DNA of 61,581 nucleotides from Basidiobolus meristosporus CBS 931.73 (Eukaryota; Basidiobolomycota; Basidiobolomycetes; Basidiobolales; Basidiobolaceae), in the NCBI GenBank assembly GCA_002104905.1, contig MCFE01000534.1:1-61581 (forward strand). Direction: 5' to 3'. Both the position numbers and the translations under genes were made by a program. Under the pieces are notes generated by a model. The model had not been told where the DNA came from, did no database searches, and was given only the letters and a program-made list of their open reading frames with translations. Shown piece by piece: positions 54,436 to 61,581 of the stretch. Every line of letters starts with the position of its first letter. Positions within the stretch are counted from its first letter, which is position 1.

Positions 54436-54568
54436 TTAGGGTTAGGGGTCCAAGTTCTTCTATTGAATCTGATTAAGTATAGTAATACCATTTCAACTTG
54501 ATTCAAGTTGAATAATGCAAATTGTACAAAGTAGTTACATCCATAGTAAGGTAAAGGTGCAAGTACTG
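54436..54568 (-). mobile_element. Unit T3 of unknown type beginning with telomere repeats
   Basis: TTAGGGTTAGGGG (54438-54450) is followed by about 120 bp that match no other unit and lack the usual stem-loop. It contains a perfect 10-bp inverted repeat, TTCAACTTGA-T-TCAAGTTGAA, at 54492-54512. Strand is assumed from the telomere orientation. Confidence 0.45.
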
Positions 54569-54705
54569 CTAAGGGTCAGGGGGGGAGACAGTCACCAACA
54601 GGTGAAATCTTTATTTCAGTTGAAACAAAGAAGCCAGCGCTACTGTTGTAGCTTTGATACAAGAGTGTGTAGCAGAGGGGATTCTGTAGGTAAGTTAATA
54701 AGAAG
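54569..54705 (-). mobile_element. ORF2-LINE tail fragment T4
   Basis: AAGGGTCAGGGGGGGAGACAG and stem-loop TCACCAACAGGTGA (54592-54605), then about 100 bp matching the end of ORF2 at 58770-58870 (AAGCCAGCGCTACTGTTGTAG). It is interrupted at 54706 by LTR-C. Confidence 0.85.
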
Positions 54706-54963
54706 TGTTGTGCATCAACATTTAAAACATATCCTATTTTATTCCTTCAGAAAATCTAGTACCCTAACTAATTTTCCCTAACCCAAACATACCTAATCCC
54801 AGTTATAGTTTATTTTATCACTTCTCAGAATCTATTTTTAGCTGTCACACCTGATCAATTTTCATGTGGTCATTATGTCCTCAACTGATCTGTTAAGTCT
54901 TTCCAATTGATTAGTCATCTGAGATCTATCCAACCACTTAGCAGTTGCCAAGACATCAGCTGA
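54706..54963 (+). mobile_element. LTR-C fragment, truncated at a telomere-linked junction
   Basis: About 258 bp matching 46969-47226, starting TGTTGTGCATCAACA. It ends at ACATCAGCTGA, where TTTAGGGGAGGG and the next tail begin; the remaining ~440 bp of the LTR are missing. It interrupts LINE sequence between AGAAG and the expected TGATGATAG. Confidence 0.8.
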
Positions 54964-55762
54964 TTTAGGGGAGGGAAAGTCACCAAGGTAGGTGAAATCT
55001 TTATTTGATTTCAGACAAGTCTAACTACAAATAAAGAAGCCAGCTGGGAGTAGAAGATTCCCAAAGTAAACACTAGGTTGAATATGAATAAATCTAAGCT
55101 AAAGTTAAGGCAGTATCCCAGAGTACACTGGAGTTCAGGTTCATGGGGGAGTGAAGTAGGTAAGCTTGAGAGATATAATAATCTTTCAGGAAGTGGGTAA
55201 CAGCAGGTGAAGGGGAGTTTCTGATAAGTGAAGTGAATCTTGAGAGCAGAGATTCCTCTAATGAGAAGGTCTTGTAAACTGGAGAATCAGGAAACTCTTT
55301 AAAGGCATGGTCAGTAGGTTCCCAGTAAAACTGGTCAGAGACACTTTGAGAGAATTGTTTAGCAATACTTTTGTCAAGTACTGCCTCCAGAGTGTGATGG
55401 TTGATAAATCTCATGTTAACAATCTTGGATAAATTGTAACCTTGTTGCTTGAGATACATGCTATGCTCAGATATAGGAATAAATTCCACATTGGCAAAGT
55501 AGCAGACAGCCCAGTCAGTAGCAGGAGGCAAATGAGAAGTGGCAGGAAACTATCTTTTAGTCTTGGGAGGAGCAACAGGATGTTTTGAGGGAGCAGAAAC
55601 AGGCTTTTTGACAGCTTCAGAGTAAGAAGAGTGAGCAGGAGCAGATGATTCTTCGGTAGTCTTTTTGGCAGGAAGAGCTGGCACAGAGACAATAGATTCT
55701 TGCAGATCAGAGAAGGCAGAAAATAGCTTTTAAACTTGTTTCTTCAATAGAGCATTTTCAGC
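54964..55762 (-). mobile_element. ORF1-only unit T5, 5'-truncated
   Basis: TTTAGGGGAGGG, stem-loop TCACC(AAGGTA)GGTGA at 54980-54995 and a ~95-bp 3' UTR (AAATAAAGAAGCCAGC) precede an ORF1 reading on the minus strand from about 55760 to the stop at 55094. No ORF2 sequence lies between the ORF1 stop and the tail. The 5' end is cut at TTTTCAGC by TTAGGGTTAGGGG. Confidence 0.82.
55094..55740 (-). pseudogene. LINE ORF1 protein, lineage 1, broken and 5'-incomplete
   Basis: The intact part (55094-55531) contains TDWAVCYFANVEF, ISEHSMYLKQQGYNLSKIVN and FTSLIRNSPSPAVTHFLKDY. It aligns along its length with the 266-aa ORF1 at 57310-58110 but at only about half identity by eye. Further upstream in the same frame are a Pro/Ala/Ser-rich segment (VSAPSKHPVAPPKTK) and one stop codon near 55547. 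The N-terminal coiled-coil part is lost by truncation. Likely an RNA-binding chaperone of a non-LTR element; I see no CCHC zinc knuckle. Confidence 0.7.
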
Positions 55763-56052
55763 TTAGGGTTAGGGGAGGGAAAGTCACCAAGTTGGTGAAA
55801 CCTTTATTTGAGTCAATAACTAATCTAATTACAAATAAAGAAGTCAATTAAGAGGTCTAGAACCTCTCTAGTAAGTAATCTAATTTATGTTTTGTTTCAT
55901 CTCTAATGTTTGTTTCAATAAAGTAAAGCTCATCAGGGGTAAATATAAAAATCAAGGGTTTTTGGGGAGTTCAAATTGCAGATGTTTCTGATCAATATAA
56001 TCTAAGATTGGAACCCAGCCTGGGATTAGGTGTAGTAGGAAAGGTGTGTGGA
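55763..56052 (-). mobile_element. Unit T6 with the shared tail and an unknown body
   Basis: TTAGGGTTAGGGG and the longest stem-loop seen, TCACCAAGTTGGTGA (55784-55798), then AAACCTTTATTTG and ACAAATAAAGAAG, which is the common tail. The remaining ~230 bp match neither ORF1, ORF2 nor the SINE-like body. It may be the 3' UTR of another LINE lineage or another non-coding passenger. Confidence 0.65.
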
Positions 56053-56922
56053 CTTAGGGGGGGGGAGACAGTCACCAACAGGTGAAATCTTTATTTCAGT
56101 TGAAACAAAGAAGCCAGCGCTACTGTTGTAGCTTTGATACAAGAGTGTGTAGCCAAGGGGAATTTGTAGGTAAGTTTACAAGAAGTGATGATAGTTCTTC
56201 AGTGCTCAAGACACTGTTCAGTGGCAAGGGGGGTAGCAAGAGAGGTAAGAATGACTTGTGAACAACATTAATGAGGGGAATGTGATAAGGATTGATATTC
56301 ATCATAAAGGAAGTGTGCTGCTGCAGATATTGCTGCCAAAGGTCTGTCAAGTACTTCAGGTAGGCCAGCTTGGGTTTTTCTGACTGCAGAATATAGTGAG
56401 CAAACTTCTTGACTTCAGGATCTCCAAGTATAGTTCTCCAGCAGGAGCCAGGTGTTGTGTGGTGTGTTCTCTTCCAGGCCTTAATCAGTGGGTTGTTGCA
56501 GTTGTGAAGTCTGAGGTATAATCTGGTTCTAAGGTAGAGAAGTCTGATCTTATAGGGCATAAACCCAAAAGCACCAAGAATAGCATGTCTGTAGGGGCAT
56601 TCAGGCAAATGAGGCACCAAGGAGGTAATGCACCATACTGCAAACTTGTCAAGCTTAGTGCAGTCTCTAGAAGTAAGAGAGAGAAGTGGTAAGCCAAATT
56701 CCAGGACAGGGAAGACAAACTGCTTGAGTAGAAGGAGGCAGCTGGGAGCTGAAGTTGTAGGAGGAGTAGCAGCCAGTAGCTTGTGGAGTGCCTGTCTTGC
56801 CAGGATAATTCTCTTCTTCAGGTGTGCTCCAGAGTCTAGTCCAGTAGGAAGGAAAGGAAAGCCAAGATATGTTGCAGAAACCTGAGCAGGTAGAGTGGAG
56901 TTCTCCAGGCTGATGGGAGAGC
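56053..56922 (-). mobile_element. ORF2-LINE unit T7, 5'-truncated
   Basis: TTAGGGGGGGGGAGACAG, stem-loop at 56072-56085, then about 840 bp nearly identical to 58762-59610, including an uninterrupted C-terminal ORF2 part (166 aa frame 56120-56620 and beyond). It stops at GATGGGAGAGCC, where TTAGGGTTAGGGG follows. Only scattered substitutions separate it from the longer copy, so both are recent. Confidence 0.88.
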
Positions 56923-56970
56923 CTTAGGGTTAGGGGGGAGACAGTCACCAACAGGTGAAATCTTTATCTC
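56923..56970 (-). mobile_element. Tail-only ORF2-type unit T8
   Basis: A 48-bp unit: TTAGGGTTAGGGGGGAGACAG, stem-loop TCACCAACAGGTGA (56945-56958), AAATCTTTATCTC, and then immediately the next TTAGGGTTAGGG. Confidence 0.85.
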
Positions 56971-57162
56971 TTAGGGTTAGGGGGGAGGAAAGTCACCAAG
57001 TGGTGAAATCTTTATTTACTTATGACAAGTATCTAAAGAAGCCAAGTTAATTTGAAGTTATTCCTAGAAAGCTAGGTCTGAGAGATATCTTCCTGGTAAG
57101 CCAGGTCTGAGAGTTGAGAAGCTGAGTGGTACTATATTACCTAGTTAGCTAGGTCTGAGAGA
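56971..57162 (-). mobile_element. SINE-like unit T9, 5'-truncated
   Basis: TTAGGGTTAGGGGGG, stem-loop TCACCAAGTGGTGA (56993-57006), then the hairpin-array body up to AGGTCTGAGAGA, matching 58211-58403. The tRNA-like head is missing. Confidence 0.85.
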
Positions 57163-57215
57163 GGGTTAGGGTTAGGGGAGGGAAAGTCACCAAGTTGGTG
57201 AAATCTTTATTTGAG
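57163..57215 (-). mobile_element. Tail-only unit T10
   Basis: GGTTAGGGTTAGGGGAGGG and stem-loop TCACCAAGTTGGTGA (57187-57201), AAATCTTTATTTGAG, then the next unit begins at TAGGGGGGATG. Confidence 0.8.
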
Positions 57216-58210
57216 TAGGGGGGATGATCATCACCAAAGGGTGAAATCTTTATTTAAATAATAAATAAAGAAGCCAAGTTTGAATATGAATATCTGAGAT
57301 GCAGGAAGCCTACAAGATAAACTTGGACTTTGCTGCATCCCAAATATCCTCAATATCAAAGTCTAGAGGAGAGTGTAGCAAGAGTGCTTGTTCATTGTAG
57401 TGTTTCTTGAGGAAGTTTGTGACTTGAAGGGAAGGAGAGTTTTTCAACAAGCTGGTAAATCTTTTGAGGAGTTCTTTTTCCAGAGAGAATGGCACAAAGA
57501 GTGGAATGTCCAAGTGATGTCTGAATATATGCTCTGAGAGCTCCCAATCCAGCATATTTTTGACTTCTTCTGTAAAATCTTCAACAATATCTTTGTCAAG
57601 AATAACTTCCAAGAGATCCCTAGCAATGTACTGAATGTTAATAATCTTAGGCATATGAATACCTAGGTCCTTGAGGTAGTTTCTTTGTTCTGATATTGGG
57701 AGATATCCTGCATTTCTGAAATAGCAAACAGCCCAGTTGGCAGTAGGAGGAGTATCAGGGCTGACAGGGAATCTTCTTCTGGCTTTAGAGTGCACTGGCT
57801 TAGGAGACTGTCTTGATGGAAGGGCAGCTGGTCTTGGATGAGCTTGAAGTGCTTGAGCGTAGGTCTGAGTATAAGTAGTAGAAGTTCCTGGTTGCCAAGA
57901 ATTTTCAGATTGACTGGATGAAGAGCTAATTGAGGAGTTGCAAGGTAAGGAAGAAGCTGAAAGAGAAGTGGAGAGGGCTGGGTGAAGTTCAGAAAGAGTT
58001 TTGAAAAGAATTTGGATCTGAGATTTCAACATTGAGTTTTCAGCTTCAAGAAGAGAAACTCTTTGTTCAAGGTAAGAAGTCTGTAGAGAGTGAAAGTTGG
58101 GTAAAGACATGGAAGTAATAAATAAGAAGAATGGAGTAGTTGGGGTGGGAGGGTGGGAAAATAGGTAAGAAGAAAAGAGAGGAAAGATCTGAAATTGAAA
58201 ATCTCAGAAT
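57216..58210 (-). mobile_element. ORF1-only unit T11, apparently near full length
   Basis: TAGGGGGGATGATCA, stem-loop TCACC(AAAG)GGTGA at 57231-57244, AAATAAAGAAGCC, an ~65-bp 3' UTR, the complete ORF1 (58110-57310) and about 100 bp of A/G-rich (sense T/C-rich) 5' UTR. It ends against TTAGGGTTAGGGG at 58211. No ORF2 sequence is present. Confidence 0.85.
57310..58110 (-). CDS. LINE ORF1 protein, lineage 2, intact
   Basis: 266 aa, ATG at 58110, no internal stop. N-terminal ~45 residues form a likely coiled coil (YLEQRVSLLEAENSMLKSQ), as in many LINE ORF1 trimers. A Ser/Pro/Gln-rich linker with a basic cluster (SKARRRFP) follows. The conserved C-terminal domain starts at TANWAVCYFRNAGYLPISEQ and includes MPKIINIQYIARDLLEVILD and LLKRFTSLLKNSPSLQVTNF. 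I see no zinc knuckle or RRM motif, so RNA binding is inferred from position and class only. The gene is followed within ~70 bp by the shared stem-loop tail. Confidence 0.8.
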   Translation of the reverse strand: MSLPNFHSLQTSYLEQRVSLLEAENSMLKSQIQILFKTLSELHPALSTSLSASSLPCNSSISSSSSQSENSWQPGTSTTYTQTYAQALQAHPRPAALPSRQSPKPVHSKARRRFPVSPDTPPTANWAVCYFRNAGYLPISEQRNYLKDLGIHMPKIINIQYIARDLLEVILDKDIVEDFTEEVKNMLDWELSEHIFRHHLDIPLFVPFSLEKELLKRFTSLLKNSPSLQVTNFLKKHYNEQALLLHSPLDFDIEDIWDAAKSKFIL

Positions 58211-58298
58211 TTAGGGTTAGGGGGGAGGAAAGTCACCAAGTGGTGAAATCTTTATTTACTTATGACAAGTATCTAAAGAAGCCAAGTTAATCTGAAGT

Positions 58299-58446
58299 TA
58301 TTCCTAGAAAGCTAGGTCTGAGAGATATGTTCCTGGTAAGCCAGGTCTGAGAGTTGAGAGGCTGAGTGGTACTATATTTCCTAGTTAGCTAGGTCTGAGA
58401 GAGGTTTCCTGGAAAGCCAGGCCTGAGAAGTGAGAATCTGAATATA
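58299..58446 (-). repeat. Array of four small hairpins in the SINE-like body
   Basis: On the plus strand: CCTAGaaagCTAGG, CCTGGtaagCCAGG, CCTAGttagCTAGG and CCTGGaaagCCAGG, each followed by a YCTGAGA motif. Stems alternate A-T and G-C at the fourth position with both sides changed together. Copies T2 and T9 carry three of them. Confidence 0.8.
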
Positions 58447-58669
58447 TCTGAGCTAAGTTATACTAGTTTGCGGTAGCTGAATTGTGGCCAGAATGGCCAG
58501 TAGACTGGGGGAACTGAGAGGAATTTCTGGGCAATCACTGGCCAAATTTACTAGGCAAATCTGGCCAATTAGCATTTCAAGGATTTCAGCCAATCAGAGC
58601 CTTTACTTTGCCCAATGGTTGATCAAGCCATCTCCCAATGAGCACACATCAATTTATTAATCAAATTTT

Positions 58670-58735
58670 TGCTGGATCCAGGATTTGAACCCACAACCAT
58701 GGGTATGGAAGGGTTAGGGATAACCACAAGGCTAA
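58670..58735 (-). ncRNA. tRNA-related Pol III promoter region (SINE head)
   Basis: A- and B-box-like sequences are spaced ~33 bp apart, as in Pol III genes. The T stem around TTCAAAT has only two canonical pairs plus wobbles, so I do not call a functional tRNA or its anticodon. Confidence 0.6.
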
Positions 58736-58743
58736 GTGTTCTT

Positions 58744-61581
58744 GGTTAGGGGGGGAGACAGTCACCGACAGGTGAAATCTTTATTTCAGTTGAAACAAAG
58801 AAGCCAGCGCTACTGTTGTAGCTTTGATACAAGAGTGTGTAGCTGAGGGGAATTTGTAGGTAAGTTAATAAGAAGTGATGATAGTTCTTCAGTGCTCAAG
58901 ACACTGTTCAGTGGGAAGGGGGGTAGCAAGAGAGGTAAGAATGACTTGTGAACAACATTAATGAGGGGAATGTGATAAGGATTGATATTCATCATAAAGG
59001 GAGTGTGCTGCTGCAGATATTGCTGCCAAAGGTCTGTCAAGTACTTCAGGTAGGCCAGCTTGGGTTTTTCTGACTGCAGAATATAGTGAGCAAACTTCTT
59101 GACTTCAGGATCTCCAAGTATAGTTCTCCAGCAGGAGCCAGGTGTTGTGTGGTGTGTTCTCTTCCAGGCCTTAATCAGTGGGTTGTTGCAGTTGTGAAGT
59201 CTGAGGTATAATCTGGTTCTAGGGTAGAGAAGTCTGATCTTATAGGGCATAAACCCAAAAGCACCAAGAATAGCATGTCTGTAGGGGCATTCAGGCAAAT
59301 GAGGCACTAAGGAGGTAATGCACCATACTGCAAACTTGTCAAGCTTAGTGCAGTCTCTAGAAGTAAGAGAGAGAAGTGGTAAGCCAAATTCCAGGACAGG
59401 GAAGACAAACTGCTTGAGTAGAAGGAGGCAGCTGGGAGCTGAAGTTGTAGGAGGAGTAACAGCCAGTAGCTTGTGGAGTGCCTGTCTTGCCAGGATAATT
59501 CGCTTCTTCAGGTGTGCTCCAGAGTCTAGTCCAGTAGGAAGGAAAGGAAAGCCAAGATATGTAGCAGAAACCTGAGCAGGTAGAGTGGAGTTCTCCAAGT
59601 TGATGGGAGAGCCCAAAGGTACTGTCTTTGCAATGGAAAGCTGGAGATTATTCTTCTGCAGATACTGGTGGATGGTCTGGGAGTCTTGTTGCACATTGGA
59701 GGAGGATATTCTGATGTCATCAGCAAAGAGAGTAACCAGGCAGTCAGCTGAGAGTCTTGGGAAGTCATTCAGGAAGATGGCAAACAGTATAGGACCAAGT
59801 ACAGAGCCTTGAACCACTCCATTAGGAACTGAGAACACAGCTGATTGCTCACTTGGGTGCAGAATTCTTGCTTGTGGATCCAGAAACAGAGACCTGACAA
59901 GGAGGGTGAGAGAGGTACTGGAGAAGCATTGCAACTTGGACCAAAGCAGATTTCTGTCAACTGAATCAAAGGCCTTAGTAATATCAAACAGAACAGAGGG
60001 ATACTTGCACTGGAGAGAGTGATCTTGGCTAAGTATGACTGCATATTCCAAGGAGAGGCCAGGAACAAAGTCAAACTGTGCAGGATGAAACTTGAGAGAG
60101 TCAGAGTAGAGCTCCTGAGCAAGCAGAAGCTCAAACACCTTTCTGCAGGTGGGCAGCAGAGATATTGGCCTGTAGGAGCTAGGATCCAGGTGCTTTCCTT
60201 TACCCTTGTACAGTGGCAGAACATTTGCAAAGGACCATTCCTCAGGAGTAGAAAGCTGGGCTGAGCATTGCTGAAACAGTGGAAGCAGAAGTGCAGACAT
60301 GGCCTTGGTACTAGTCTTCAGAAGCTCATAGGAGATTGTGTCCACACCTGGAGCAGTAGAGTTGGGAAGCCTCTTGAGCACATTATGGATTCTCCTTTGA
60401 TCAAGTGCAAGTGGGATGGGCAGAGTCTGAAGTCAGGATGAAAGCCAGGAGTTGAGTACTGCTTTGTAGAGAAGAAGATGTTAGCCAGCTGTTCTGTTGA
60501 AGGTAACTTCCTGGAAGAGGGCCTCATTGCCCTGTAGAGTCTTGATACTGTTCTTGTTATAGAGTTGGAAGATTGCAGAGGCAAAGAACTCATAATATGA
60601 TCCCAGAGCTGAGTATGCAGAGTGTGGTGAATTGCCTTGGAGTGGTGTATTGCTGTCAGGAGGAGTTTCTTTGTTTTTGGGTTAGGGAAGCTCAGGTAGC
60701 TTTGTTGCAGGGCTGAAACAATGGATTCCCATTTTCTTGAGGTAACAGCAGTAGTCTTGCATGGCAGTGAGAGGGAGGCAGACACCAGAATCAGATGCTT
60801 CACAAAGAGCCAGGCAAAGTTGAGATCATCTGGCAGAGAAAGTAGCAAACTGGCAAGCTTCAAGTAGTTCCCAAAGTCTTTCTTCTGATTCTTGGTAGCT
60901 TTGTGGGTGAGCACAGTAAGTTTTGGCAGCTTCTTCTTCACAACTGGTTGCATAGAAAGGGACCAGGCTGGGTGGTCAGAGGCTCTCAAGGATCCTAGCT
61001 CAGCTCCAGAGAATTGCTTAACTTCATTCACAAAGTAGAGGGCAGCAGCAGAAGGGCAGATCCAGTCAACACATCTTTTCTCAGATTGAGCACCTAGTGC
61101 TAGCAGGTGGCTTTCTCTCAGGAAGTTCAGTAGGAATGTAGACCTTGGCTTCATTCTTGCAGTCAGAATAGTCTTGTTCTCAGGATGGGGAATGTTGAGA
61201 TCTCCAAGCAAGATAACAGGTGTTGATATAGATTGTTGGTATTGCTGAACCTTCTGGCATATAACTTGCACTTCCTGAAGGGCTAGACTTGGAGGCAGAT
61301 AGCAGAGCACCAGACTGATAGTTGGCAACTGGAGAGCAGCACAGTAAGGGGAGTAAAGAGGAACACAGAGCTGAGGAATATTGATGGTAGAAGAGATGAA
61401 GCAGATAGAGGAGGTATTCTTTGTTCTAGGAGTAGAAAAGCAATATAGATTAGTCAAAAGTATAGAGGGTAGCTGGACATCAATCAAACACAGGAGGGAA
61501 AATCTTGAAAGAAGTCTCTCTAGAGTTGGTCTTGATGGCTGTATGCTGTTGCAGTTAAGCAACAGAACTTCAGGTAGTCAG
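58744..61581 (-). mobile_element. ORF2-LINE unit T13, extends beyond the window
   Basis: GGTTAGGGGGGGAGACAG, stem-loop TCACC(GACA)GGTGA (58762-58775), AAATAAAGATTT in sense, a short 3' UTR and ORF2 with endonuclease and RT. It is the longest copy; the 5' end and any ORF1 linkage lie outside. A frameshift near 60420-60435 breaks ORF2. Confidence 0.9.
58810..61579 (-). pseudogene. LINE ORF2: AP endonuclease plus reverse transcriptase, one frameshift
   Basis: The 5' frame (from about 61578 to the shift) encodes an APE-type endonuclease: LLLNCNSI start, VILLGDLNIPHP and RASDHPAWSL near the end. The 3' frame encodes the RT: LPNSTAPGVDTISYELLK, YKGKGKHLDPSSYRPISLL, FDITKAFDSVD, QGSVLGPILFAIFLNDF and the catalytic FADDIRISS. 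A helical C-terminal region follows to the stop at 58810. I find neither RNase H nor a C-terminal CCHC. In the RT frame a TGA occurs near 60430 just upstream of QRRIHNVLKRLPN, while the EN frame runs on past it; a single small indel near 60420-60435 explains both. Apart from that the protein is intact. Confidence 0.88.

Larger units (their letters stand above)
58211..58743 (-). mobile_element. Full-length SINE-like unit T12 with tRNA-like head
   Basis: On the minus strand the order is: tRNA-like head (58735-58670) with an A-box-like TAGCCTTGTGG (58734-58724) and a good B box GGTTCAAATCC (58691-58681); a body of ~350 bp with four small hairpins (58299-58446); then CTTCTTTAGATAC, AATAAAGATTT, the stem-loop TCACCACTTGGTGA (58233-58246) and CTTTCCTCCCCCCTAACCCTAA at 58211. 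It has no coding capacity. The head does not fold into a clean functional tRNA (its T stem is weak), which suits a SINE better than a gene. Confidence 0.75.

Noticed and set aside
58230-58260. AATAAA in the shared tail as an ordinary poly(A) signal
   Set aside because: The elements end in the stem-loop and telomere-like C/A sequence, not in poly(A); the AATAAA is kept in the tail but its role is unclear.
58711-58716. GGGTTAGGG-like sequence inside the SINE head as another telomere junction
   Set aside because: It lies between the A and B boxes with no tail following it; a chance match in the head sequence.
58670-58735. Functional tRNA gene
   Set aside because: The B box is good but the T stem is mostly unpaired and no clean acceptor or anticodon stem can be drawn.
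54205-58775. Regularly recurring short repeats as a CRISPR array
   Set aside because: Spacing is irregular (about 35 bp to 1.5 kb), the repeats are element 3' ends next to telomere sequence, and the setting is eukaryotic.

Overview
The window looks like nuclear DNA of a fungus, probably an early-diverging (zygomycete-grade) lineage. The evidence is many short GT-AG introns (about 55-170 bp) in compact genes, TTAGGG telomere repeats, and a gene set shared by fungi and animals: Tra2, an intersectin-like RhoGEF, ALG10, AP-1 sigma and, strikingly, an animal-type eIF4E-binding protein. This placement is inference; no rRNA or mitochondrial marker is present.

Layout. 0.66-5.6 kb: a four-finger C2H2 protein (minus) and a Tra2-type SR splicing factor (plus). 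6.1-13.8 kb: a graveyard of Ty1/copia elements, with a decayed element on the minus strand cut up by younger solo LTRs, several with 5-bp target-site duplications. 15.5-29.1 kb: 4E-BP, an HMG-box protein, an unknown 132-aa protein, ALG10, AP-1 sigma, a seven-TM receptor-like protein and an F-box/RCC1 protein. 29.5-39.5 kb: intersectin-like RhoGEF, a secreted aspartic protease and a second seven-TM protein. 40-48.3 kb: a short predicted secreted peptide, then more copia remnants, a possible Tnp2-type transposase relic and a 697-bp solo LTR. 48.8-54.0 kb: an ABCC/MRP transporter in nine exons.

54.2-61.6 kb (to the window edge): the exceptional part. It is a head-to-tail stack of about 13 non-LTR units, all on the minus strand. 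Most end 3' in a shared stem-loop tail running into CCCTAA telomere sequence, and most are 5'-truncated directly against the next unit or one to two telomere repeats. Three unit types share the tail: an APE-endonuclease/reverse-transcriptase LINE (ORF2), ORF1-only units, and a non-coding unit with a tRNA-like head that looks like a SINE. The stack begins inside a copia LTR cut off by TTAGGG. The orientation fits elements added to a broken chromosome end lying to the right, so this is probably a subtelomere built by telomere-targeted retrotransposons.

Exon models were built by hand from splice signals, reading frame and family conservation; no search or alignment tool was used.
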